From Pogona vitticeps (Eukaryota; Chordata; Lepidosauria; Squamata; Agamidae): a stretch of DNA of 64,000 bases. Below the pieces are notes generated by a model, which saw only the letters and a list, made by a program, of their open reading frames with translations, searched no databases and was not told the origin of the DNA. Position numbers and translations under genes: made by a program. The stretch is taken from positions 93,289,001-93,353,000 of the forward strand of contig NC_135785.1 in the NCBI RefSeq assembly GCF_051106095.1, read 5' to 3'. Numbering within the stretch: the first letter of the stretch is position 1; each line of letters opens with the position of its first letter. Shown here one piece after another: positions 1 to 11,629 of this stretch.

Positions 1-282
1 AAAGAAAGAAAGAAACCCATTTGTGACACCTGTAAGACCAGCAGCTATATATTTTTGTCCATGACAACTAGGGTTCTGTATTCCAGTTCTCCAAAATGCA
101 GGCAGTCTCATCTGCGCGTTAGGCAGTCCAGTTTTTGTTCTGTATATATACAGTATTTGCATAATGTGCAAATTACGGCTGATTTTTCACACTATGCCAA
201 TTAAATAATTAATTGTTGCATTATTTATCCACCAATCCGTGTTCCATTTAGAATCATTTATACAGTAGCCACTAATCTGAGA
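1..282. other. Window edge: short (AAAG)n then unassigned intron sequence
   Basis: The window opens inside an AAAG run (1-14). The rest is AT-rich sequence with a small palindrome (tgtatatatacagta near 141) and no recognised feature. It is taken as COL13A1 intron 1. Confidence 0.5.
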
Positions 283-500
283 CAGTCGGTATACTGTAAT
301 GGTAAGAGTAGTGGAATCAGAACAGAGAGATACAAGTTCAAATCCAACTTTACTTGGTATTTATGGGTCAGTTAGTACTTCTCAGCCAAACCTACTTTAC
401 AAGGTTATCTTCAGAATAAAATGGGGAGAGGGGAAACCGTGTAAATGTGGCTTGCGCATTGCTGGTGCATATAAATATATTCAATTCTATTTTTTAAAAA
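283..500 (+). repeat. MIR-like tRNA-derived SINE, diverged
   Basis: A tRNA-like head with a degraded A box (tactgtaatggtaagagt) and a B-box-like segment (caagttcaaatcc) is followed by the core typical of reptile MIR-like SINEs: a leucine-rich-style ggtcagt segment, aacctactttacaaggtta and aataaaatggggag. The tail runs into AT-rich sequence. It is of the same broad type as 40746-40946. High divergence suggests an old copy. Confidence 0.6.
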
Positions 501-3500
501 AACCCTCCAGTTTATGAATGTGGGATATTGTGCTTCTGTAGCAATGATTCAAACAGTCAGAAAATGGACTAATATTGCGGCATAAAGGAATGGCAGCAAG
601 AAAAGGATGGCAAGCTTTATGTGGCAAAGGGCAGTCTGAATGTTAACACCATCAATGGCAGCAGTCAAGATGGTCTATATAGGATGGTCTGTCATACACA
701 TGTATACGTTTGCGATTTCCATTCAACACAGCTTCTCCAGTTAACCAAGCCTTGGTGTGTTATGTATCTTTTTCACATCTTGGCCCCATCCAGAGATTGG
801 ATTTGATGTAGTTTTGTACCACAGAGTATTTTTTTTTCAAAAAGAGAACATCTTTGTGTGTGTTTTTTAAAAAAAGTGTAATTAAAGGTGACTTCTAACA
901 TTACCTTTTGTAATCAGGTGCAGAAGCTCAGATTCAGAAATACTTCCACACAATGTCATTGTGAAGAGTATGACATGTGTTACAAGTATCTCCATTTATT
1001 TCTAAAGTACTGTAACCAGAATTTGAGGCACAAGCCTCTTCATTTCAACTCCTTCATTCTTTTTAAGGGAAATCTGGGGTTTGAGTTGTCACTGTTATAG
1101 AATTATCGGAAAATTTTAGTTTTATATGATGGGAGCTTTTTCAATTATTACTATACATAATTCTGACTATGGTTTACAATGGAAAATAATATTTAAATAA
1201 GTATTAGGATAATAATGGTGATGATATCATTGCCCTATATGTGTAACCTTCTCATGTAATACGCATTTTGCACCCCTTAAAGTAACCATATGAACAAAAT
1301 CCAACAAAATCAAAGGGCAAGATTGGAAATGGGAAAGGAGTGGAAGGTATCATAACCACAAGTTGCTCCCACCCACCCTCAGTGACACATACAGAATAAA
1401 AATTCAACAATATGTGAAAGATGATGTTGTAAAGAGAAAGGCATACTATCCTTTCTAAGAAGTTGTATGATACTGAGTCAAACAATTAGTCAATGGCCCA
1501 TCCATCTCTGTCAGTAGATCACTGCATTTTCAGTCCTTCCCAGACCTATCCCAAGATATCAGTGATTAAACTGGACTTCCCCCCCCCCATGTGGAATATG
1601 TGGTCTACTGCTGACCTTTTCTCATAACTTACCCAGAGATGGACCTGTCAGAAGTGATTATTGCTCCTTTAGGTAACAGTCTTACCAGAGAATGTAAAAA
1701 TATTTAGCATAGTGCTTGACTGGGCTTTCTACAATCTTTTCCATCCTGCATTAGTATCTCCATATTGCAGGAGGTAGCTTTGGGAGAGAATGAACTGTCC
1801 TAGTGAGTTCATAGCCAAGGTGAGATTTAGATCAAGAATGCCAAGCATCACAGTTCATGAAGAATTAATTCCTACAGCAGTTCTGTTGATTCCATGCCTA
1901 CAATTTCTACAAGGTCATGGTAAGCCATGTGTGAAACGGGGAACACTCATCCTGCCCTCTTTGAAGACAATGTCTGGGCTCTCCAGAATATGCCAGGTGT
2001 ACAGGTTACAATACTATCTTTCAAACAGACACTGCCCTACTGCCAAATTTACCAGCTATAGATCTGATGGAATGTACCTGTTGTCATCTGTCAGTGGGTT
2101 GAACATACATGCTTCCTCACTAAGCAAGATCTGAACATTCTGACGCAACGAAAAAATGTTCAGAGGAAATAAGGAAATCATTAGAGGAAGAGATTTCCAA
2201 GAATGCCTCTGAAGTGGGCCTGAAGATGTTTCCCAGCCATACCTTTCCCCTTTTTTCTTCTCAACAGATGGTAGAATCATTTAATCCGGCTGTGCCAACA
2301 CCCAGCTCAAGTAACAGGGACCAGCAGGGTGGGGTCACGTTGCTGTATTTTGTGCTCTTGATTATGCAATTCTTCATGCGCCTTGGTGAGAAGACTCAAA
2401 AGAGTCTCTCTTTTCAGTACTGACTGAGAGCATAGAAAAGTTATTTTTTATGATACCATTCCCATGCTAGGTAGGGGATTATGGGACCTGCAGTCGAAAG
2501 AGTAACTCTTCTCTTACTCTTTGCTGTGTGCCTTACACAGGTGGAGACTTTCCACAGCCATGAATAGAACTTTTCCTTCTACGTCTTCTCACACAGCCAA
2601 CTACACTGCATCCCAGTTGTACTTGCTTACTACTGCTGACTGCATTCATAATCTCCATTCTATATTCATTCCTTCCCTTCCCTTATCTGTCTTAAAAACA
2701 GTCAGCCAATTGCTTCTCCTCTGTGGTTAAAATTACAAGAGCATCAGGGCCATAGCTTTGCTTTTGTTGCACATATACGCTGGGCTCAGCACCCAAAAGT
2801 CTTGGAACTTGAAAGCCACAGAGTCTTGAGGTGCTACTGCAATTCACAGAAAATAATAATGTGCTACTTGGGAAGATGGAAAACTCATTTTGCTTTTTTC
2901 TTGAACCCATCTGGGGTTCAAAAGTTCGACTCAAGCTCAGTCAGAGACTCAAAGTACTGGTAAATAGACAAAGGCAAAAAAAATAGAAAAGAATGCTGTA
3001 AACTGAAACTGAGTGCTAGCAGAATGAAAAAAGGCAAAGTAATATTGAAAACTGGAGGTATTTTAAAACCGAAGTCTGATAGCAATGATTAACAGACTAG
3101 ATACAGGCAAGGATATATTATTGCCCGCTTTCTTCTGGAAGCTTACTTTTTGATAGTTTTTCAACTCATCCACGCTGAGCAATTGTTCAGCCTTCTTTGC
3201 AGCCACAAAACTGGTACTTTTGCCAGCATCCATATGATGCAAGCCTGTAAAGACTGTCAGCAATGTCAGCACAGGACAAACTGCCTTGCTGGCTTTTTAA
3301 AAAGCATTACCACCAGTTGGTGGCCTATTTTTTTTTATTCCCCATTGCTCCGATTTGCACTGTTCCATTTGTTGTTCATGTGGACCCTAGTACCAGATGT
3401 GCTGTACTATGCTTCTTCTGTTTTGTCCCATGAGGTGATGTTTCTTTGTAGGTGTATTTCCACCAAGTGTGCCTCCACCTCACCTCAGCTCAATGCCACA

Positions 3501-3826
3501 CCCACCTGCTTTGCTTCCATATAGCCAACTTCCTCCTGTTACCTTCTTCCCTCTTCCTTTTTCCAGTTCCCCACATGAACTGGGAATCAGTCACAAGCAG
3601 CAATATTTTCCTGGTTCAGCAATATTTTCCTGGTTTAGTAGCACAAAGATATAATCTGTTATTGCCCACTGACTTAAAAAAAATTAATTTTGTACTGTGT
3701 ACATGCCTCATAATGAAACAGGAGGTAAGGTTCAAAATAACACAGTACTACAGGTTCATTTCTCCTTTTTGCAGGGGGAATAAATGCTTTCTAATTTCAT
3801 TTTATACATTGCAATAGGAACATGAC
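501..3826 (+). other. Intron 1 stretch with no recognised feature
   Basis: AT-rich sequence with only short open frames lacking family motifs. A 19-bp unit (cagcaatattttcctggtt) is directly duplicated at about 3597-3636. A short piece near 2470-2500 resembles the interior of common reptile hAT MITEs but is too short to call. Confidence 0.45.
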
Positions 3827-4215
3827 TGTGACGATCACCCACCTCACCCATTCCATTCATATTCATGAGCTGATTTGCATGAGAGGTACTGGAGAGGCGG
3901 AGTCAGCAGCTACATGATGTTTGGCAAGAGAAGGAGGAGTCAGATAGGGCTGGTTAGTTAGAGAAAGAGGGAACAGATACTGAGAGATGGAGCTGGTTAG
4001 GAAATTAGGTAGAGAAGGTGGTAATGATATAGCAAGAGAAAAGAAGTATGTATTGAGAGAACCGGTGATGATTTGCTTGTGTATAATGTTTATCTGAGAA
4101 ACTTCAGTTATTATTCAATGTGCTTCACTTCAGTAAATAAGTTCTGTTTCTGTTTACAAGTCAAGTGTTCTGACAAACGTCATTTATATTGTGGATTAAG
4201 GTAATCCACTGGTGG
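3827..4215 (+). mobile_element. LTR-type retroelement fossil (LTR plus adjoining leader)
   Basis: The stretch opens with TGTGACGATC, carries an AATAA-type signal in its distal third, and is followed near 4207 by ctggtggcagtg, which resembles the primer-binding-site context that follows a 5' LTR in vertebrate Ty3/gypsy-like elements. No body with recognisable genes follows, so this is a broken remnant. Family assignment to gypsy-like elements is tentative. No partner LTR was seen, so age cannot be estimated. Confidence 0.4.
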
Positions 4216-5065
4216 CAGTGAAAGGAAAATGCGATGTGAGCCTCTATGAGGGAAAGACACACAGGGGCCACGAGGGTGAATGCCACAATGACGATTTCTC
4301 AAGAAATGTATTGTCCTCTTGTTAGACAGAGTGTCCTTCACATTTTTTTCAGAGACTTGCTGTCAACAATTTCCCAGCTCTCATAGGAGAGAAGTGAGGC
4401 TCTCCTCTCAGTGGGAGAAAGGAAGTTTGATAGAAGTTGTGAGATTCCCACCCTTATGTGGTGGCAAAGGCAAAATGGATCAGCTCAAAGTATCATACCA
4501 CCACCTGTTTAGAGTTAGCACCAAAATGTTATTTAGTAAGAGTGAGTTGCAATGATGATGATGTTGCTGGAAAGGAAAGTTATCCACCGATCAACCAAGA
4601 AATGACCAAGAACAACTGTGGAAGAGGGTTTTTTGGGAACGAACTCCCAGGATATAATAGGCAGAATGCCATTATTCAAGCCCAACTTCTACCAACATAG
4701 AAATAGAATCCTTGATACAACCATACAAGACAGTATTTGAAGAGAAAGCAGTCATCTTTAGGCTGAGGTATTTTTGTCATTTTCCCTGGTATATGCGGCC
4801 TGGAATTCAGCAAACCTTTATTGTCAAGTGCCATTGTTAAATCAATGCAAGCACAGAAAAACCAGTTGTCTACAGAAAGTTGAGTTTTTCCTTCTTCAGC
4901 ATGAGATAGTTCCTATAATATAGATATATATTTTAAATGACTGGTAGGCCTATTGCCTGCTAGATATGTTCCCTTACACACACACAAATCCCTGCTCTGT
5001 GCATAGCATAGCCATCATCTTCATCTGATTCACCAGTACTTACAGATGATAATTAACATAGAACT
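4216..5065 (+). other. Intron 1 stretch with no recognised feature
   Basis: The first 100 bases may still belong to the LTR-type fossil leader. The rest is unremarkable AT-rich sequence with a short CA run near 4977. Confidence 0.4.
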
Positions 5066-5143
5066 ACCTAGCCGCCTAGAGTGGTCCTATGTGATTCAAA
5101 TAGGCGGGATATAAATTAAATAAATAAAATAAATAAATAAACT
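5066..5143 (+). mobile_element. L2-type LINE 3' terminus
   Basis: The sequence agccgcctagagtggtc, then aggcgggatataaatt and an AAAT-rich tail, is the standard 3' end of squamate L2-type LINEs and of the SINEs that share that tail. Only the terminal 80 bp is present. Confidence 0.7.
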
Positions 5144-7349
5144 ACCTATGATAGAATCAATGAGATTCTGGATGATATGTCTACTCTTCCACAAGTATTA
5201 AAAGATATATTGACCTACTCCACTTTCATCCTGTTACGCCCATCGAAATTCATTATGAAACTTAACATCACTAGCTAACTATTCCTGAATGACTCAAGCT
5301 AATTTACCCCTTAGATTTAGGAAAACTCTGTAAGAACGTTTGAGAACATCTGATCACAGATTTCATTTTAGCCCATGAAGAGGGGGAGCCCATGTTGTGT
5401 TAAGGATAATTATTGAAGTTGTGTGACTCTCTCTCTGTCTGTGCATGTGTGTATTTATATGAGACAGATATTTTTTTCTTTTTAAAACTTTAAATAGCAA
5501 CCACAAAGAGAAGTCATGGGCTGATTAGGATCAGAACTGCACCAGAATGTTTAATTATGGTTAAATAGCTGTAAAGTTGTTGCAAGTTTGTTTTCATTCC
5601 TTCTATTTTTCAGTGTTTTTTAAAATAAATGATACTGTATTTATGGATGTTAGGTACCAGTGTAAGCCCCAGTAATTCTAAAAAATTAATTCACCTCATC
5701 TTTGTCTGATAAAATCTAGTCCATGAGACCTTATTCCCATTAAATGTCCCATTCTTCAAGGAACCCTTGAGAGCTTCACACTAAAGAAGGAATTTAAGTT
5801 CATTTATCATTTAGTTACCATTTTTCTAAATCTAGGATGAAAAAAAACACAGATCAGAATCATTTGGGTCACGAGGTTCGCATGTGACATAATATGCGCA
5901 ACCCTTGTTTTCAATAACTGAAATTACTAACTAAGTTTATGGTGATATTTATCAAATCCAAAGATGTTAGGTGGTAATGGCCAAAACCACTGTTCCTAAT
6001 CTCTACAGTCGCAGCACAGATACTTTTCTAGAATTTTATAGTCCCTTTTGAACATTCAATGACTTTACAATATATTTTACTAATGGTGGGTAGCTGTCAT
6101 ATTACAGAGCATGACAGATTAGTAGTGCCAGCTTCCTGGTCTAGGGAAACATAGATTTCCTTATCATGTCTATAAATAACACAAAAACATGATGCTTTTC
6201 ATTCTTCCTTGTAATGATCTTATCTCTTGCACAATTGAGAAGCTCATATATTCATATATTTTGGCTGTTCTCTTCTTTCTTGCTCTGCTTTCCTCAGCTT
6301 CTATAACTCTAAAAATACTGACAACAATGGCTTGCAGTTTGGACCACATACAACTGCTAGGTAGAAGTGAACTTTTCCTGAGGCGTTTACATCCTGCTTT
6401 CAAAAACAACTACAGTTCTTTTTTTCCCTTCTGTACTCCAGGCAAAGACTGGACCTAAGGAATTGGCGGGGGCGTGTGTGGAATCTATGGGACATACGGC
6501 GCAACATCACTTATGATAAACATTTATTTTCAGCAAGAAACACAAGACATTTTGTTTACAGTCACAATGGACAGCTGGCTGTAGAAAGAAGCCTCCAAAA
6601 CAAAATGTTGCTTCACCTAACAGTTTGAGATAGCTTCAGGGCTCCCAGTCTTGGCTCCTTTTTAGGCCATAAGTACTGTATAAGTATTTTTGTGACAGGG
6701 ATAGGCATCAGGGGTTAAATGACTTTTAAGTCATCCCCTAGTTTCATAGCTACACTGGCAAAACACATTTCCATTACTCAGAGTTAACAAAGGCCCTACT
6801 TGTAGGGTTGTAAATCCTTACTTGTCTCTTTTTTTGTGAGCAAGAGTAAGAAACTGCAAAATTTGTCTTCTTCCCCTGAGAGGGCAAGATATATTCTGTT
6901 GGTGTAGGGAAGAGTTTTCACCTTTGCAAGACACATTCTTGTACAAATAGCACAAATTGTTAAAAACTATGATAGCTGGTGCCTTCTTTTTTCATGCACT
7001 TTGGAGAATGAGAAATGTTAGGTGATGAACAATCATAATTTTCAAGTTCTCTGGTTTTGTGCAGGTATATGTAATGTGTGCAAAAAAGCAGAGAGTCTGA
7101 TGAGAGGGGAAGAGTTCCTTGTCTCGCCTGGGAATTGAGAAATCTCGTAAGGCTTGAATGTTCCTCAGTGGGGTCTCTTCTTGTGCCAAGACAGCATAAA
7201 TCGACATGAATTCTTCATACCATTATCCACCTGTCAGAATACGCGTACCACTCAGATTCTGAAACATGGATACATTTTACTGATTCAGGAAAGTGACTGA
7301 AATAGGCGAGAATGGAGATTTTGCTGAATATTTGAAATATTCATTCAGC
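5144..7349 (+). other. Intron 1 stretch with no recognised feature
   Basis: AT-rich, no open frame with known motifs, no tandem or inverted structure that I could see. A slightly CpG-bearing patch lies near 6460-6510. Confidence 0.4.
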
Positions 7350-8188
7350 TGGACCCGGCTCTTTCTTGGGAGTCCTAGATTTCAGCTGTGTCCAAATCAG
7401 TCTCTAACAGCTTAAGCTAATTGCCCAACTTCACCTCTACCTAGATGAGGACTCCCTCAGGACTTTGGTGCAGGTCCCGGTCATCTTCCAGATCTAGAAC
7501 GGCAATGTCCTCTACGCGGAGCTCCCCTTGAACCTGATTTGGAGACTTCAGTGGGTCCAGAATGCAGCAGCCAAACTTGTGGTTGGTGCAAGTAAATTTG
7601 ACCACATGACTCCAGTTCTGGCTAACCTCCACTGGTTGTCCATGGCGTCCCAGATCAGGTTCAAGGTTTTGACACTCACATACAAAGCCCTCCATACCTT
7701 GGGACCATGTTACTTGTCGGAGCGTCTTTCCTTAATGTCATCTGCCCAACCCACAAGATTATCCCAGTCAAGGCTCCTTCAGGTGGCCACCCCAAGAAAG
7801 CCCCATAAATCCTCTACAACAGATAGGGCCTTCTTTGTAGTGGCTCCAACTTTATGGAACCAGCTTCGGGAGGAGCTCTGCTTAGCCCCTTCCTTGCAGA
7901 CTTTTAGGAAGCAATTAAAGACATTGCTTTTCTGGGAGGCTTTCCACACTGACCCTATCTGACCACCTCCCTCCTTCCCCCCCCCCTTTCCGTTCCTCTT
8001 CTTCCCTTCCCTCTTTTCCTCCATCCATTCTGGGACTAGTTGGCGTCATCTGGGGTTTTTTAGGGTTATTGTTGTTGGTTTTAATATCTCTATTTTTCTT
8101 TTTGTTTTCTATTTTATGAGTTGTAACCCACCCAGAGTAGTGCTGTGACACTAATGGGAGTGGGATACACATTTAATAAATAATAAAT
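7350..8188 (+). mobile_element. L2-clade LINE, 3' end with ORF2 C-terminus
   Basis: A 5'-truncated non-LTR retrotransposon. The open frame at 7528-7962 reads WRLQWVQNAAAKLVVGAS, then TPVLANLHWLSM, RFKVLTLTYKALHTLGP, and RAFFVVAPTLWNQLREEL to the terminal LLFW, the conserved order of the L2 ORF2 C-terminal domain. Upstream similarity (LHLDEDSLRTLVQVPV) continues to about 7350, with a stop near 7495. A pyrimidine-rich 3' UTR and the cacccagagtagtgctg tail end in (AATA)n at 8188. Moderate divergence suggests a middle-aged insertion. Confidence 0.85.
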
Positions 8189-8261
8189 ATTTGATAACAG
8201 TACAAGAAGTGATAGCCAAAAATGTACGTTATGCGCTTATGTACTCCTGTCACTCGTACAG

Positions 8262-8390
8262 CCAGCTGGATAGCTCATTGAGTTACTTATTTGGCAGTGG
8301 AGCCCAAAGTTGTGACTTTGATTCTTATACCACCCCATTAGTGCAATGCACTAATCTGGGCAGTTTACAGCATGATAGAATAGAACACCA
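8262..8390 (+). repeat. tRNA-derived SINE fragment with L2-like segment
   Basis: The head ggatagctcattgagtta resembles an A box and gtgactttgattctta a decayed B box. It is followed by accaccccattagtgc and ctgggcagtttaca, which looks like an L2-type 3' end in reverse. It could be one chimeric SINE or two adjoining fragments. Confidence 0.4.
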
Positions 8391-10012
8391 CAAGGTCAAT
8401 GAAATTATAAATAAAACAGTCAGAGAAATAAAACAAATCAGATCATCTTTAGATCATTTCCATTACAGGAACTTCCACTTTAAAATATGGAAACATTTTT
8501 ATCCCATTCAAGTGTGTTCTGCCCCAAATAATGGTTGAACTGTGAATGTACTTTCACCCAGAGCCAAACAGATTACAGATGGCTTACTATAGTGAATGAA
8601 TTCCTTAAATGCTGAAAGTAGGTTATTATAGTATTGCAGGAGAGGTTTTCCCACCTCATGTAGTTTGTGAATTGGCTTGTTTTGTGATTTATCTTTGGGA
8701 TCCAACAACATGCTGTATTTGCTACAAGTTTTCTCAGACACAGAAGTCTACCTAAACCTTGTTCCTAGAACACTAAAAAAGATTTCAGCTCTCATGATGG
8801 CTTATGTATAGCATATCATTTCTCCCACAGAGTGCAGTTTTCTTGAAAAGCAAACACATGGACACACATACATACATTCTGGGCTCCATTGCTTGAAAGC
8901 ATATGATTCAACAGTCCTGCAAAATACCGGTATTGACAGATTGTTTCTTTGAGAAATGAAATCGTACTGCACAGATAAAATGTCTCCCAGGAGCATTTCA
9001 GCAGCCAGTAAGATCCTCCTTTTGACAATAGCCAGCCCCAAAGAAGACAACAGCAGACATCAGGGGCTATAATTTTATGAGAAGCCTCAGTTTGCATTTA
9101 GAATGGGAGACATTATAAACATCTTGTTTTCACTGATCCTGCAGTATAAAGACAGACAGCACCACGTCATTTCTGCTGTCTGTTCTTACTCATGCTGTTT
9201 ATGTTCTTCTCTAAAGAGTTTGTTTCATACGCATCCTTGTGAGCAATTTTGCAAGCAAATGTCTCAACCTCCATGTGTGGTGTCTGCCGTCTTACTGTCC
9301 ATGCACCACATGTGTGCCCTCTCAGGTGTATCCAGTGTATTGATGAGATACTCATTGTTTTAAAGAAACTTGTCAAGGATGTATAATTGGATAAATAAAC
9401 TCTCTTAGGATGGGCAGGTGTGCCAGTGCAGCTGTTACAAGGGCGCTGTCTGGTTGCTAAAAGGAAGGCTTACTACTAGAATTCCTTCTCCAGATCTTCA
9501 TCAGGGCTCATCTTTGTTTACTTTTGGACAGCATTTCAGGATAGGTTTCCTGACTTATTTCTTCTGTGCTGGTATTATGCTTGTCTTAGTCTTCAATTTA
9601 GATTTTCTTTTTTATGGTATGTACTGTTGGAAGGTCTATGTGAGGACAATATTGTAAATGAGTGGGAATGGGTTGAGTAGCAGTAACAGAAGACTCTTGA
9701 AGACCACATAAAGCAAAAAGGCATATGCAGCCCATGGACTGTGTGTTGCTCATCCTATTTTAGTCAAATTTTGGTGAAGTCCATCATGCAACTGTACAAA
9801 TTCCTTAGTATAAGTCAACAATTTTCCATATTTGCCAGATGTACAAAGAACTGTCTCAGCCAACAGTTCTCTCTTCATGATCCATCTGATCCACTGCAGG
9901 ATTCCACATTTGGGAAATTCAGTGTACAAATGCATGTTTTTAACTTAAAATATTTAAATAGTGTTTCTATAGTTGTACCTGGAGTGGTGTACAAAAATAT
10001 ATTTACTCTAAA
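8391..10012 (+). other. Intron 1 stretch with no recognised feature
   Basis: No motif, repeat family or coding signal recognised. Short overlapping open frames here have no domain content. Confidence 0.4.
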
Positions 10013-10371
10013 TTAGGTAACCGTAGGGATGTGGTGGCACTGTGGGTTAAACCCCAGAAGCCTCTGTGCTGCAGGGTCAGAAGACCAGCAGTCATAAGAT
10101 CAAATCCACGTGACGGAGTGAGCCCCTGTCACTTGTCCAGCTCCTGCCAACCTAGCAGTTTGAAAGCATGTAAATGCAAGTAGATGAATAGATACCACCT
10201 CAGTGGGAAGGTAACAGTGTTCCATGTCTAGTCGCGCTGGCCACGTGACCATGGAAACTGTCTTAGGACAAACACTGGCTCTATGGCTTGGAAACGGGGA
10301 TGAGCACCATGCCCTAGAGTTGGACATGGCTGGGCTAAATGTCAAGGGGAACCTTTACCTGTTAGGTAACC
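10013..10371 (+). repeat. Sauria SINE with intact target-site duplication
   Basis: A nearly full-length squamate-specific SINE. The tRNA-derived head (gtggcactgtgggttaaacc with the B box at about 10096-10110) leads into the conserved body (ctcctgccaacctagcag, gccacgtgaccatggaaac) and ends in the BovB-derived tail aaggggaacctttacc. The 10-bp duplication ttaggtaacc flanks it exactly at 10013-10022 and 10362-10371, so the element is 10023-10361. The perfect duplication points to a fairly recent insertion by BovB-type machinery. Confidence 0.93.
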
Positions 10372-11306
10372 ACACCTTTCCTATTATGAAGGAAATGATA
10401 GAGTAGGCCCATTTAATGAGTAGGGATCTGACTCAGTGGGCCTACTGCAGTTGAGAGTTACTACTGGATTTCAGCAACTATCTACAGGATATTATTGCCA
10501 TTATTACCACTATCAAAAGCAGGAATGGTTAAATGATGAATGTTTTAATTACTGCCTTTAACACCTGGGACATTGTGTTTTTAAAGAAAGTTTACTTACA
10601 ATATTTAAAAAATTATTGATCAGGTTTAAAGGATGGGGGGTCCTCATAGCAACAATAAATGCAGTAAATAAATAAATCACATGGGGTAACCTGCAGCTAC
10701 TAAGCTGCACATGAAATGTGGGTACCCAGATAGTGTTGCCATCATAATCAAAAGAATCATGGCCTCATAGATGTCTCATACACACCATTCACAGGCAAGA
10801 ACGTTTCCTACCATGTGGAGAGATTTTCATGGGCATGGAGAGTGACTAGAGAGTGGAGAAAGAGAAGAATATATGTGACAGAGAAGAAGGGAGACATGGT
10901 CTGTGTGTCTAGGTCTGTGGGGCAGGGAAAGATGTAGTTCATTATAAGGGGAAGATAGATGTCCATGTCTGTGTGGGGTGGGAAATGTGTGTGGAGTGAG
11001 GAACCCCTTCCGTCTAGGAATATGTGTGAGGGGAAAATATGTGTCTATTGCTGCTCCCTCCACAATCCCACCCACTGTCAGCTCCACTCTCCAGCGCAGC
11101 CCCAAAAAGGATTTCACAGCCCTTCAGTGTAGCCCTTTACTCTTAATTGCCCACCTCTTCTAAAGCTATGCTTAGGTGCCAAGGACATACAGCACTTCGA
11201 TCCAAAGCTGCTTCCATGCTCCAAGTAGGCACTCTAATTGCAACATAAATTATTAAAATATTCACACTACAAGGAGCAATTGTCCTCTATGTGTTGCTAC
11301 CTAAAG
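10372..11306 (+). other. Intron 1 stretch, partly GA/GT-rich
   Basis: The part at 10800-11060 is strongly purine-rich on the plus strand with repeated gtgtgtgg and gagag motifs. Otherwise no recognised feature. Confidence 0.4.
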
Positions 11307-11621
11307 CAGTCCTTTTTTGCCACCAGGGACTGGTTTAGTTGAAGACATTTTCCCAAGGACCGGGGGGGGGGGGATACTTGTTATGCAGTAGATTGTTGGA
11401 GGATAGCTTTGAATCAAGCTCTTAAAGAAAATGGTGAGTAGGAGCAGAAGGTGAGCTGTAATTGAAGCTCCACCTCCTGTTAGATCAGCAGCGGCTTAGA
11501 ACCTAATAGGAGCACAGACAATTTTATATAACATTACTTTCATATTTTAAAATATGTTGTAAAATACAGTACAGTTTCGTATGCTAGACCGGTCCATGGA
11601 CTAGGGGTTAGGGAACCCCTG
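11307..11621 (+). mobile_element. hAT (Charlie-type) non-autonomous DNA transposon
   Basis: The left end cagtccttttttgccaccag, followed by ggactggttta, and the right end ggtccatggactag then gttagggaacccctg, match the widespread vertebrate hAT family whose ends spell gggaccggt / accggtccatgg. Interior pieces (agctccacctcctgttagatc, gcagcggcttagaacctaat) also fit. The element is 315 bp. Flanking 8-mers acctaaag (11299-11306) and atctaaaa (11622-11629) agree at 6 of 8 positions, as an aged hAT duplication would. Confidence 0.82.
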
Positions 11622-11629
11622 ATCTAAAA

